Assembly: GCA_037102815.1 (NCBI GenBank)
Contig: BTPP01000007.1
Coordinates: 310,001-374,000 of the forward strand
Reading direction: 5' to 3'
From: Neurospora intermedia
Lineage: Eukaryota; Ascomycota; Sordariomycetes; Sordariales; Sordariaceae
Length of the DNA: 64,000 bases
A program made the position numbers and the translations under genes. The notes beneath the pieces are model-generated. The model was not told where the DNA came from. It was given only the letters and a program-made list of their open reading frames with translations, and did no database searches. This document shows positions 1 to 11,066 of the stretch, piece after piece (position 1 is the first letter of the stretch; each line of letters begins with the position of its first letter).

Positions 1-183
1 CGGCGTACTATCTCACGCAGGGTGATAGCTCAAAAGTAGATATTATATGCGTTGAATTCGTATCTTCGTTAATGTAAGCATGTACACCTGACATCTCTTT
101 GTTCCCGCTCAACTCCGATACCACTTATACCAACTCCTCGCCCGTCCCGCTACTGAACCACTGGATGTGAGCCCTGCTGTGAT

Positions 184-2814
184 TTACACTCGCTTGAAGA
201 AGTACACATAAGCAGTCTTCTTCATCTCCTCGACATCCACCACCTTAACCACCTTCTCATCGTTGAAAAGGACCCAGGAGGTCTCGTCCTCGCTAAGCTT
301 CTTACGGATGAAGGCAACATAGTGTCTAGTTGTCATGGTCAGCATGTGATTCGGTGACTGAACTTGTGGAAAGAAACTTACCCAGCGTGAATACTTGTTC
401 CCTTGTGGCACACAATCGACTGCAACTGGAACTTGGCCGGCAACTCACTGCTGCCCGCCTCCTTCTTCGGCCCCTCATTGCCAGCCGGTGCCTCCTCCTC
501 AACAGCGTCCGCACCATCATCATCAGGATGACTGAACAGCCACTCGATGGCTCTTTCCACATCACCACCAGTCTCCTTCAGTGCCTTTACAGCCCTCGGT
601 CCAGACAATCCCATCGACTCAAGCATGGCCAACTTCTCCGGGTCAGCCGCGCCAGCACCTCCTGAAGCCGCACCACCACTGCTGGCACTGAGGTCCAAAG
701 GCACATCAATATCGGGGTCATCCATGTGACCAAACAGCCACTCCATGGCAGCGTTGGCATCCGAGTTGCCCGTGGCATGCAGCGCTTTCTCACCACGGAC
801 TCGTGGGAATCCCATGGCCTCGAGCATGGCAAGCGCCTCTGCATTAGGCACAAATGCAGGAGCGTTGCTCTTGGCCGACTCATCCTCGGGCAGGGCTTCC
901 TCGTCAGGCTGCTGACCCTTGGAAAGGTATTCGTCAAGGTTGAAGGGCTCGTCATCAACAATGACGGGGACATCAATCTTGATGGGCACCCAGTTGACAA
1001 CGGCCATCTTGCGGGCATTGACAACGAGGACATCGGGGAAGGTCTTGAAGGCTTGACGCTTGGTAAACCCATCCTTGCTTCCGCAGCCCGCACAGGTCAA
1101 CTCGACGACCTCGGAGGCAGTCAGGCTGTCAAGACACTGCTTGAGCGTAACAGGCTTGTACTTGGGCTCTTGACCCTCCTCCTCGGGTGGAAGCTTCTCC
1201 ATGGGCACGTCAATGAAGACGCTGTCCTGCTCATTGCTACTGTAGCGGACCTTCTTGCAGTTGAGGCACTGCAGACGCTGCTCCATGACGAAGCGCATGG
1301 GCTGGGTGGGATCACCAAGCTCTACTGGATGCTTGGATCGAGTGATGAGCTTGATCAGATGCTGCAAGAGCTCAAAGGCATCTTGCTGCCGCATGGTCGA
1401 GAACTCCTCGTGGCCACGACCCATGAGGTGCTTGAACATGGAAGGCTGGAGACCCTTCTGGTAAGGGACGTTGGGAGTGTGCTCAGAAGCAAAGACATCG
1501 GTATCTGACTTGGAGTATCGTCCGGAAAGAAGACCATCACCAAGCTTGCGAAGCTGTGTTTCGAGGTCTTCGGCAGGATCTGGTACGCTGGGGAGAGGAC
1601 CAAGCTTGTCGCTATAGTAACGTTGTTGGAAAGAGGGCAAGTCGTAGAGACATTGTAGGATACTGGCAAGATAGCAGCTGTTTCCAAGGTTCTTGAGGCC
1701 AGTCAGGCCAGGGCCAAAAACAGGTGTCAACTCCTTGCCGTCCTCAGTGGTCATGGAAAACTCCCATTTCAGGTTCTGTTCGATCTGCATCTCCGTCAAG
1801 CTCTTTTCCGTCTTTTCGCGCTCGGCAAGGATAATGCCCCAGTTGGCCAAGTGGGCGCCCAGGTTGTCATCGATGCGCTCTTCGTCGCAGTTGTAGCAGT
1901 ATACATCGGCTGTCCCCTCGGGGGTGATGGAACCGAGCTTGACAGCGACGCCGTGCTTGGTCTCGGTCGCGTGAGCCAAACCGTGAGAGTTTCCGCTGAC
2001 ACCACCGAATTGGGCGCGGCCACAGCCAAGGTTTCCACATTCCAAACACAGCCAAAGGTTTTCGTTCAGGTCGCACTTGGAGCAATGACCCAGATCCTGA
2101 GACTCAATCTTGCGAGGCTCTCCTTGCTGCATGGTCAAAATGTGCTCGCAGGTAGTGAGCTCTTGTTCCCAAGCCTTGACCTCCTCCTTGCGCGAGAACG
2201 TGTTGGCCTTCATGACGGCGTCGATGACGGGGGCGATGGTGGCATCTTCCTTGTTCAAGTTGTCGATTCCGCAGTCCAAGCACTTGACTGTAAGTGTTGT
2301 ATCGTAGCGATCGCTTTCGGTCTCGGCCGCGATGGCGAGCTTGGACATCTTAAGAGGCGGCTCATTGCGCTCGATGATCTTGCGGGTTCGGCGAATGTTG
2401 AGGACGAGCGGGTGGTTTCGCGAGGTGGCATGGAGCTTTGCGTGATTCCGGTCGCCAGCGCAGCCGCCGTTAAAGCACTTTAAGCAGACATCCAGACCAG
2501 CTGGGTCGTCCTATATACAGAGAGGTGGTTAGTTGCTAGGCTGAACATGGTAGATACAGCTAGAAGAAGAGAGGAAAGGCCAGGATAGAGTACAGACAAT
2601 GGAATCGAAGCATTGGGTACAATCCTCGCGGTAGACATTGTCGGTAGGCGACGGCTTCGCGAGGTCTGTCAAAATCGGTGTGTCAGAAATACGTTGTCCA
2701 GTCCTGAGTTAGAGGAGCACCACACATGATGGAAGCTGAGCTGAGCTCCAAGAAGCATCATGATGCAAACAATAAGCAAGACTTACTTGCGGACCCGATG
2801 TGGGGGCACGACAT
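184..2814 (-). CDS. UBP14: Ubiquitin carboxyl-terminal hydrolase, UBP14/USP5 type
   Basis: This gene encodes a cysteine protease of about 788 residues; in the family it disassembles free polyubiquitin chains and recycles ubiquitin for the proteasome. I read four exons on the minus strand: 2787-2814, 2598-2665, 382-2510 and 184-325, with a GTAAGT donor on introns 1 and 3; phases agree throughout. The start ATG at 2814 opens [10 protein letters not shown]. Visible in order are an N-terminal Cys/His-rich zinc-finger variant (about residues 1-70), the UBP zinc finger (about 154-246, with CEH and [11 protein letters not shown]), the Cys box [14 protein letters not shown] with catalytic Cys near 311, two UBA domains (about 590-705), and the His box GTSIHAGHYVAF with His near 743. 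The last intron splits the His box and is rejoined exactly, which confirms the model. The family assignment is secure. The gene is divergent from ISU1. Confidence 0.95.
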
Positions 2815-4069
2815 GTTGGACGGATTCGCGATGATGTATGAATGAAAATCAACCAAGCTATGTTGTCTGTGTTCTCTGCGTGTTGTGTACGACTAGAAAG
2901 TCATCGAATTGTTGGATGAAGTCTACCGCCAAGTGAAGTTGTATTGCAGAAGAGAAGATGGGAGAAGCGTCAAGGAAAATGGAAGCTTGCCGTAGCTGCA
3001 GGCAGTGAGCTGAGCTGAGGTATGATGTTGTGGGGTAACTTTAGCTGACGCGGCAGGCACTGGAAAGCAACCACTCCCCAATCCCCATGTTCCAGGCAAC
3101 CGCGCTTCATGGCATTCGCCCTGCCGCCTTCCATTTGTTCGAACCCCGCTGCCGTTTCATGGATTGTGACAGCGGACAGGGATGATGTGCTGCAGTCTGG
3201 GGACAATTGAGCAGGGATTGGCGCTTGCCTAGGTATTGGTGTGTGGACGATCTGTTATGCAGCTCTTAACATTGTGGCACGTTACACAGCGACAAGACAG
3301 ATAGGGTTTGTTAAGAAATTGTCCTTTTCCAGTTTGCAATCAAAGAGGCAGAGTTTCGGAGGTATGTTTGACGACAATGGGATCGCCTATTCGATGAGGT
3401 TCTGAAGGAGAACGAGGACCTGTAGACGGCCAGAAGAGTCCGTAACTACACGTAGTATTTTCTTTTGTCACCGGGTGGAAAAAAGAAGCCCAATGGAAGT
3501 GATCGTCCAGAATTCCAAGTCAACAACGACCAAATCGCGAGACGTACATTCGGTGTTCCGTAATCTGATCATCTTATCTCCGCGGCAAGTGGAGCTCAGG
3601 ACTGTCTTGGCTCGCTTGGCTCTCTTTTGTCCAACCGACCAAGCCGACGTCGGGGATGACGCCCCCCATGTCAGTAACAGCGCGTCTTTGTCGCTCACTT
3701 AACAGAATCCTGCTTTCTAAGCAGCTGTTTGTGCTCCGCTTTTGTTAGAGAAAGCTCTGACCAACCCCTCTTTTTCGTATCCCAGTCCCGAGTGCAGCAA
3801 GTCGCCCCTTGGGTCATCATCGACTTTTGGCGACCAAGTGCCGCAAGCCCGCAAATCCGCAGCCAAATCCGCAAATTCCAGCAGCTTTTAACCCCAAGTC
3901 CCGTCCGCCGCCAACCTCTTTATCTCGGCCACTTTGACTTTTTGCCATCCACTCATCACCAGAACTCCTCTCTTGCATCACCGATACTAGAGATATCCTA
4001 CAGAAACAACCAAACAAAACAAACCAAGACAAAACAAAACAAAACATCACAATCAACACATCCGCAACC
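2815..4069. other. Divergent intergenic region UBP14 / ISU1
   Basis: About 1.25 kb lie between two divergent start codons, so both promoters should be here. I see no ORF with good codon use. The last 100 bases before the ISU1 ATG are A/C-rich with repeated AAAC groups, typical of a fungal 5' leader. Confidence 0.6.
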
Positions 4070-5264
4070 ATGTTTTCCAGATCCGTTCGCGCTGTTTCCG
4101 GCCGCGTCCTCGCCAACGCCGTCCGCCCTACCGTCATGCCGGCTGCGCGCCAGGTTGCGCCCGCCGTTGCCGTCGTCGCCAAGAGGTCCTACCACGAAAA
4201 GGTCCTTGACCGTGAGTATTCCCATTGCGGCCACGCATTCGCGCCTTATTCCACCTTGGATATGGCACATCGAAAAACATATACAGATGCTAACATGTCT
4301 CAATATCAGACTACTCGCGCCCTCGCAACGTCGGTACCCTCGACAAGAAGGACAAGTCGGTCGGCGAAGGCCTCGTCGGCGCCCCCGCCTGCGGTGATGT
4401 CATGCGCCTTCACATCAAGGTCGACCCCGAGACTGGAGTCATCAGCGACGTCAAGTTCAAGACCTTCGGCTGCGGCTCTGCCATGTGAGTATTGTCTCTT
4501 TTCAACACTGATAGACACGGATGCCTCAGGATGCCATGGGGGCCATGAAAAAGTGACCGAAGCCACCGGCGATACGAAATTAATACCACACAACGATCAA
4601 ATGAAACGCGAGCGACGACGAAATAGTTTCATCGATATATAGTTGCAACTACAACACTTCGGTTCAGCATAAGGAGGGAGGATAAGCAGACAGATGCGAC
4701 ACTTGAAGTTGAAACCTCCAAGCCGTTACACCCCAGGTTTCAGCGCTGCCTGGATATCTTCACGAATGAGCGATATCTTCCCATGCCTGTTCCAACACCT
4801 TCGACAAACGGATAGCCATATCGAGAACTACTCAGATCCACTACCTGCGATTCCACAAAAACAACACCAGCTCGACCATAGGCTTCCCAAGGCTTCAGTG
4901 TCACCATAACGTTCTGAGCTCAGCTTACTAACTCCCTCCAGTGCCTCTTCCAGCTACGTCACCGAGCTCGTCCGCGGCATGACCCTCGAGCAAGCCTCCA
5001 AGGTTAAGAACACCGAGATTGCCAAGGAACTCGTAAGTCTAGATCTGCTCTCTGTACCATGCTCCCATGCCCTCCCGTGCACTTTGAACTAACCGTGTCA
5101 CCCAACACCCGCAGTGCCTCCCTCCTGTCAAGTTGCACTGCAGCATGCTTGCTGAGGATGCCATCAAGGCCGCCATCAAGGACTACCGCACCAAGAACCC
5201 CCACGCCATGCCCACCAACCTCGCTGGCACCGGCGCCAAGTTTGAGACTGCCCAGGTCGCCTAA
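4070..5264 (+). CDS. ISU1: Mitochondrial iron-sulfur cluster scaffold protein
   Basis: The product is the IscU/Isu scaffold on which Fe-S clusters are assembled in the mitochondrial matrix before transfer to apoproteins. I read four exons, 4070-4211, 4310-4484, 4942-5032 and 5115-5264, giving 185 residues with matching phases. Residues 1-40 are rich in Arg, Ala and Ser without acidic residues, a mitochondrial presequence. The mature part has the Isu core: HYSRPRNVG, GAPACGDVM with the first ligand Cys, FGCGSAIASSS with the second, and LPPVKLHCSMLAEDA with the LPPVK motif recognised by the Ssq1-type Hsp70 and the third Cys. The ligand Asp lies in CGDVM. Intron 2 is 457 nt, long for this genome, and splits the Cys motif FGCGSA-I. 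The identification is secure. Confidence 0.96.
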
Positions 5265-5950
5265 ATTGGTCATCTACTGACATGCCAGCTTGGGGGGACC
5301 ATAATGGGGCTTGTATATTGAAGAAAGCTAAAAGTGGATTTTGCACAAAGAGCCGCAAACCTTGAAAAGGTCGGCCATGCATGCGTCGTGGGGTTTGTTG
5401 TCTCTTGTTTCTCATGGCGGGGGTTCTTGAAGGGATTATCATATCATCCATTAGCGGAGTCTTTCGGAGTTTTGGATTGATTTTGGTGGGAAGTTCTTCT
5501 TTCTTGTTGTCGCTGTTGCTTATTTGTTCAACATCACAACCACTTTTTTGGGCTGGTTTGTTGCTGGCTGCGTTGTTGTAACAGAGAAATGCAAGCTCAT
5601 TCTCCTTTCTAAACCTTCTATCCTGTTATGCCGCAACCTCATTGTCCCCATTTGTATGTTTATTACGATGACTTATGCGAATGGTATAATGCCAACATAT
5701 AATGCACCCATACGACTGAGATTATCATGTGCTTGAAACCGTTGTAGTCATTGTTTCTTCTTTGGTTTGATCGAAGCTTCCATCGGCTACTAGCTCACCC
5801 AGTTCATCGTTCGTCAACGATATAAGGCACTTCTCAACCACAGTCGACAGCCTGCCTCTTCTCTCCCCAGTCTTACCTCAGCACAAGTCACTCTACTACT
5901 ACTCCGATAATTCACACAACCAGCACCTACCCACCCTTCCAACAAAAACC
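5265..5950. other. Intergenic, ISU1 3' flank and leader of next gene
   Basis: The first part is T-rich, as expected of a 3' untranslated region. The last 150 bases are pyrimidine- and CA-rich and read like a 5' leader. I see no gene in it. Confidence 0.5.
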
Positions 5951-7237
5951 ATGGAACCAGACCCCAACTCCGACCTCTCCGCCCTCCGCTCTCAGCTCTC
6001 AAGCGACATGGCAGACGACCATCTCGACATTGAGTCCACCCTTCGCTCGTCCCAGTCCAAAATCAAAGAGCTGAGAAGAGAGCTCGATGCGGTCGACATT
6101 GTCATCGACAAGTTATTTACGAGCTATACTGCCCTAAGTAAGGCGTGGTCTAAAGTTGATCACAAGGCGGATTTGACGAGGGAGAAGAGGGAGCGAGCGT
6201 CGATGGAAGGGAAAGATAACGAAGAGGCAAGGGAAGAAGCTAAAGATGAGGCCGAAAGAGAAGAAAAGGAGGAGAGGGAAGAAGACGGAGGCGATGACGA
6301 CAAAAAACGCAAAAGAAAAGATTCCAGTGAAACAGAAGATCCTGCTACGACTACCTCACGTAGAGATCGTTCGGAAAGTTCTTCTCCTCCTATAGAAGTG
6401 TCGGAAGCTACACTGAATGCAGTTTCGAGGATCTTGTCGCTGCCGCTACCGCAGTTGGAAGAGGGTAGTGGAAATGATTTGGAGGAAGGGGATATGACTG
6501 AAGCTGTCACTGGAGGTGGGGGAGCAGGCAGCAGTACGAGTCGTCAACAGCAACAGCAAGGGAATAGAAAGAAAATCCACATGGATAAGAGAGAGGTGAA
6601 GAGGGTTAGGACTGTTAGTCCTGAATCTGGATCTGGACCTGGGTCTGGATCGGGATCGGGATTGGGATCTGGATCGGAATTGGGACCGGTGATGAAGAGC
6701 ATTGAGGGGGATGAAATTGGTGGGGATAAAGATCGAGGTGGTCAAACTCTGGAAAGCGAGGGGGAATATGGACGAGAAGAATTGCCCGACAATGAGGGAG
6801 AAGTCAACCTTCGAAAGGACTTGCAAGTCAATTTTGTATTCCTGGAGCAACAGTTCAAGAGATATGAGGAGGACATGAACAAAAGGCTGGAGATGTATAA
6901 GAGCGATATGAACAAGAGGGTTGAAACGTTGGAGAACGACATGAATGAGAGGGTCAAGAAGCTGGAGAGGGATGCAAAGAGCGTCGAGAAGTTGGAGAAC
7001 TGGATGGGTTCAGGTTGGAACGAATGGGTCGGGGAGACGATTACTTATGGGGGAAATGATACAGATGATGAAGATGAAGAGGAGGAGGACAGTGAGGACA
7101 GTGAGGAGGACGACAGTGAGGAGGATGAAGATAGTGAAGAGCACAACGACGACGACGACAACGACGACGATAATTACAACGGAAACCTACCTTCGCCGCC
7201 AGACGATCACCCCCCGACAAATTCGGCTAACCATTGA
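5951..7237 (+). CDS. Acidic coiled-coil protein of unknown function
   Basis: This single ORF of 428 codons starts at an ATG in good context (ACCATGG). I do not recognise a family. The N-terminal 70 residues are predicted helical (KELRRELDAVDIVIDKLF). A long Glu/Lys/Asp-rich segment follows, then a Gly-Ser run (about residues 220-240), and then an 11-residue repeat at about 300-345 in which DMNKR or DMNER recurs at exactly 11-residue spacing (three clear copies and one degenerate one). Such hendecads form coiled coils. The C-terminus is almost pure Asp/Glu/Ser/Asn. No membrane segment or enzymatic motif is visible. Charge and repeats suggest a nuclear or chaperone-like scaffold, but that is only inference. 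The DNA just after the stop also looks coding, so the true C-terminus may differ by a frameshift or an intron. Confidence 0.6.
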   Translation: MEPDPNSDLSALRSQLSSDMADDHLDIESTLRSSQSKIKELRRELDAVDIVIDKLFTSYTALSKAWSKVDHKADLTREKRERASMEGKDNEEAREEAKDEAEREEKEEREEDGGDDDKKRKRKDSSETEDPATTTSRRDRSESSSPPIEVSEATLNAVSRILSLPLPQLEEGSGNDLEEGDMTEAVTGGGGAGSSTSRQQQQQGNRKKIHMDKREVKRVRTVSPESGSGPGSGSGSGLGSGSELGPVMKSIEGDEIGGDKDRGGQTLESEGEYGREELPDNEGEVNLRKDLQVNFVFLEQQFKRYEEDMNKRLEMYKSDMNKRVETLENDMNERVKKLERDAKSVEKLENWMGSGWNEWVGETITYGGNDTDDEDEEEEDSEDSEEDDSEEDEDSEEHNDDDDNDDDNYNGNLPSPPDDHPPTNSANH

Positions 7238-7540
7238 GCTGGACATGCCCCTAGTGATGGGTACCCTTCCGGATTGTCTTCACAGACGACACTTCTCAAT
7301 AGTAATGAGGTTAAGGGGGGAGAGACGAGGAGCATGAGCATGAGATCAACACAGAGCTACCTGAGGATGATAGTAATAATAATGTGATGAATGAAGAGGC
7401 CCTTGAAGGAGACGAAGTCAAGAAGAGTAGCTCTGAAGTCAAGGTGGAGGATGGAGGGGACCGTTCCGCAAGAAATTGCCGAGACTGACTCTTCTGATGA
7501 TGAAGGTATGAAAAGCGATCAGCACGAGGGCAGTTCATAG
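7238..7540 (+). other. Coding-like acidic tail after the stop of the coiled-coil gene
   Basis: Downstream of the stop at 7237, about 50 codons from 7330 in a different frame read as acidic sequence (for example EINTELPEDDSNNN). From about 7451 to 7540 the original frame reopens (QEIAETDSSDDEG) and ends at a TAG. The composition matches the C-terminus of the gene before it. It could be a frameshifted extension or an exon I cannot join. Confidence 0.35.
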
Positions 7541-8673
7541 AGTAACGGAGTGCTGTTGGGAAACTGGCATCAGTTGGTTTATACGTACGGATGCCTCCAA
7601 GACTCCCGCATAGGTTAGATCCAAGTAAAGGAAGACGTCGCAGAGAACATCAATGACCGTGTACACCACAGCAGACATGAGGAATATGTTTCTTACAAAT
7701 GGACTTTCGATATGGTACATGGAAGAGCACATGTGTTACCTGACAAATAGATTTCCATTTAGCTCTTGTGGCTTATAATCACAAAGTGTCTTGGGATACC
7801 ATGGAGTGTGCACCTACACTACGTGTGTAGAGGGGCAGTAAGTAGTTCGCAAACCAGGAATCCGATCTGCAGGCTCAACAGGCAAGCAAGTGCGGGATGT
7901 CAAAGTTGGAATACCCGACGGAATTCGGATGAGAAAGAAAAAGAAACGAAACATATGGAGTCTAGTCAAATATCTAGAGACCAATGCCATTGAATGTCTT
8001 GTGTGACATCGCTCGGTGGCTGTTAGTCGGCACTTGGCAACAAAAGGTTAGAGGTAACGAGATGACAACAACCTAGAAGACTTTGGAATATGTTTAGTGA
8101 ACATCAATGTCTGATGACCACGTGTCGTTCTGTGAGATTCTAATGAATTGTAAACTTTTGACCTCTCAATAGCTATTGTACGAGCTTGTCGTCGGTTCAA
8201 AACGCCGAAAGTAACAATCGGCGTCTGCAATGCCCCGAACACCGCGTTAAAACGCCTTAGCCTAGGGGGGCGGCGTTACCATTTCTCCACAATCTTCGAC
8301 GCTATAACTGCCCAAAGCTTATTTCCACCTTCAACATTTGTCAGCTACTAGCGAAAGGAGGCTCCATAGCCCATTATGTAAGCTTATACGCTGTGTGGGG
8401 GGTACAAGCTGGGAGTACACCACGTACCTCCTATCACCGAGTCGGTGTTTCCAGGGGCATGGAGTTTCGAGTGCTGCAGAAGCTACCTCGGTATGGTTAT
8501 GCAGAGAGGACAGGTATCGAGATGCATCCAGTACCTCAAACACCGAAACTCATCGGGTATAAAGTCCAAAGACCATCCTCGTTGTGCATTGCTTGATCTG
8601 TTTCTGTAGACATCTTCCACTCATCTTCATCTCCAAGCATCAAAACAGACACCTACCAATCACATTCATCACA
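7541..8673. other. Intergenic, upstream of the GST gene
   Basis: I see no gene. The last 100 bases are C/A-rich and form a plausible 5' leader for the GST gene. A stretch near 8190-8255 carries the words AAAACGCC and CGGCG several times, without a clear repeat unit. Confidence 0.5.
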
Positions 8674-9384
8674 ATGGCGGACGCTTCCTCTCTCAAGCCC
8701 ATCAAGGTCTACGGCCACACCGGCCCCAACCCGCCCAAGGTGATCATGGTCCTTGCCGAGCTCGGCATTCCCTATGACCTGGACAACATCCAAATCTCCC
8801 AGGCCAAGAGCCCCGAGTTCGTCAAGAACGTCAACCCCAACGGCCGCCTGCCCGCCATCCAGGACCCCAACACGGACCTCACCCTCTGGGAGTCCGGTGC
8901 CATTCTCGAGTACCTGACCGAGAAGTACGACAAGGAGCTCAAGCTCAGCTTCACCCCCGGCACCAACGACTTCTACCTCGCCCGCCAGTGGCTCTACTTC
9001 CAGACCACCGGCCAGGGCCCCTACTACGGCCAGGTCGCGTGGTTCAAGAGATACCACCCGGAGCCGGTGCCCAGCGCCGTTGAGAGATATGTCAAGGAGC
9101 TGAACCGCGTGTCGAGCGTGATGGAGGACCACTTGCAGACGCAGAAGGAGAAGTACGGCACCGAGGAGCCGTGGTTTGTGGGCAACAAGTTCAGCTATGT
9201 CGACATTGCGTTTGCGCCGTGGCAGCACATTGTCGGCGTGATGCTGACCAAGGAGGAGTATGATGAGGACAAGTACCCGTTGATCCACGCCTGGTTGGAG
9301 AGGTTGAGGGCGAGGAAGCCCATCAAGGAGGCTTTGGATAACATGATTCCTGCTGGTGGTCCTCCTCCTAAGCAGAACGAGTAA
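8674..9384 (+). CDS. Glutathione S-transferase, Ure2-like
   Basis: The intronless gene encodes a 236-residue cytosolic glutathione S-transferase, which conjugates glutathione to electrophiles or reduces peroxides. I chose the ATG at 8674 (CACAATGGCG) over an in-frame upstream ATG because the family begins with this thioredoxin-like fold: KVYGHTGPNPPKVIMVLAEL at the glutathione site, NPNGRLPAIQDP with the cis-proline, and LWESGAILEYL with the Glu-Ser pair that holds the gamma-glutamyl group. The C-terminal helical domain follows, with WLYFQTTGQGPYYGQ and the N-capping-like segment FSYVDIAFAPW. These features match fungal Ure2p-like/GTT-type enzymes rather than omega or zeta types. The substrate is unknown. 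Codon use is strongly C-biased, suggesting high expression. Confidence 0.92.
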   Translation: MADASSLKPIKVYGHTGPNPPKVIMVLAELGIPYDLDNIQISQAKSPEFVKNVNPNGRLPAIQDPNTDLTLWESGAILEYLTEKYDKELKLSFTPGTNDFYLARQWLYFQTTGQGPYYGQVAWFKRYHPEPVPSAVERYVKELNRVSSVMEDHLQTQKEKYGTEEPWFVGNKFSYVDIAFAPWQHIVGVMLTKEEYDEDKYPLIHAWLERLRARKPIKEALDNMIPAGGPPPKQNE

Positions 9385-10138
9385 GGAAAGGCTTGTACTC
9401 GACGAATAGCTAGAGAGGATAACGTATTTTTACAAGTATGTCTGAGCGAAGCCTGCTGGATAGTATTCTAAACTGTTGGGTCAAAATGATATGAATCTTT
9501 TCAATATTGAATAATTGCTGGATTGGTGATGTCAAATAAATAAATCCAGGTACCAAGAATTACTTCCTTGTTCCGCTGTGGTCAGTTGTAGTGGGGTCAA
9601 GCTTCATGCATGAGATCTTGTACAACCCAGCTGCGCTCTGGGATGTTGTCGCAGTCTACACGTTAATACAAGTAAGCAAGACTTTATCAGACAAAAGCTA
9701 AAGTCTTCGACCAAGTGACTTTGAACCACAATATGAACAGCTGATGAAAAGAGACGTGGTGATGTTGCAACTTTTGGTGTTGATGACAACATTGTACATT
9801 AACACACCTGGACTAGCTGAGCTACTTAGCCTACTGTAAGTTGCCTGCCGGGACCCTCTTGTAGCGGTACACCAGAAGCTTGGGCCTTGGCACTGCCCCT
9901 CCAAAAGTGCGCCAAGTCCACTGTTTGGATTCTGGAGCTCCCTGACAACGGGCAAACGCCCCAAAGTAAACAATCCCACCAGCCATTCCCCGGTCCATCT
10001 TCCTGTCATCACCAACTCCAGATTTCAATTGCCAACCCGTCAATCTTCGACACACTCACGGCCCCCCCAACTGTCAGAAGCAATTATCCCTCGCCCTCAT
10101 GCTATAGAGAAACCAAAATATACCAAGCAAGCGTCGCA
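9385..10138. other. Intergenic GST / MAD2
   Basis: The first 250 bases are A/T-rich 3' flank. The rest is the probable MAD2 promoter and leader. I see no gene. Confidence 0.5.
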
Positions 10139-11066
10139 ATGTCTTCCAAGGCCCCCGAAAAAGAAAAGGACAAGGACAAGTCCAAGGTGCACCGGCTGTC
10201 GCTGAAGGGAAGCGCAAAGCTCGTTGCCGAGTTTGTAAGTTCTGCGCAGCTTCCTGACTCGTCTATCAATGCAATCGCAAACTAACAATGGCTCAAAATT
10301 GACAGTTTCAATACTCCATCCATACCATTCTGTATGCCAATCATGCCGTTTCCGATCGACCTCCAAGCGCTGTCGACTAACCCGTCGCATCCAGTTTCCA
10401 ACGAGGCGTCTACCCGGCCGAAGACTTCACCACCGTCAAGAAGTATGGCCTGAACATGCTCGTCTCCGCGGATGACCAGGTCCGCGCATACATCAAGAAG
10501 ATCATGTCCCAGCTCGACAAGTGGATGGTGGGCGGCAAGATCTCCAAGCTGGTCATTGTCATTACCGACAAGGACACGGGCGAGCACGTCGAGAGGTGGC
10601 AGTTTGACGTCAGTAATCTCCTGTCCCCCTTCTCCCAACCGACTTCCAGCTAACCTGTGGTCTATAGGTCCAAATATTCTCCAAAGCCGCCCAATCCAAG
10701 ACCAAATCCCAACCCGCTTCCTCTACCAACGACGACAACCAAAATCAATCTCCCAACGAAAACGCAGCCGCCTCCACCACCGCCTCAACTCCCGCACCTC
10801 CACTCGACAAGACCGAAGCCGAGATCCAAGCCGAGATCGCCGCCATCTTCCGCCAGATTACCGCCTCCGTCACTTTCCTGCCCCAGCTCAGTGGCGATTG
10901 CACTTTCAACGTGCTGGTATACGCTGACGCCGACAGCGACGTGCCTGTCGAATGGGGCGACAGCGATGCCAAGGAGATTGCCAACGGCGAGCGCGTACAG
11001 CTGAGGGGGTTTAGCACGACGAACCATCGGGTTGACACGCTGGTTAGCTATCGCCTGGCGGATTGA
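10139..11066 (+). CDS. MAD2: Spindle assembly checkpoint protein Mad2 (HORMA domain)
   Basis: Mad2 binds Mad1 at unattached kinetochores and Cdc20 in the mitotic checkpoint complex, holding back the anaphase-promoting complex. I read four exons, 10139-10234, 10306-10331 (only 26 nt), 10395-10608 and 10668-11066, giving 244 residues. The HORMA domain shows LSLKGSAKLVAEFFQYSIH, LFQRGVYPAEDF, KKYGLNMLV and WQFDV, and ends with the safety-belt region (VQLRGFSTTNHRVDTLVSYR). Residues about 125-160 form a low-complexity Ser/Asn/Gln/Ala/Pro insert that makes this protein longer than the usual 200-205 residues. The tiny second exon is needed to keep QYSIHTIL in frame. The identification is secure. 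Confidence 0.94.

Noticed and set aside
726-1508. 260-codon plus-strand ORF
   Set aside because: It is a mirror of the UBP14 exon on the other strand, whose reading has catalytic motifs.
8653-9288. 211-codon minus ORF rich in Val/Leu/Gly
   Set aside because: Shadow of the GST gene caused by its C-rich third codon positions.
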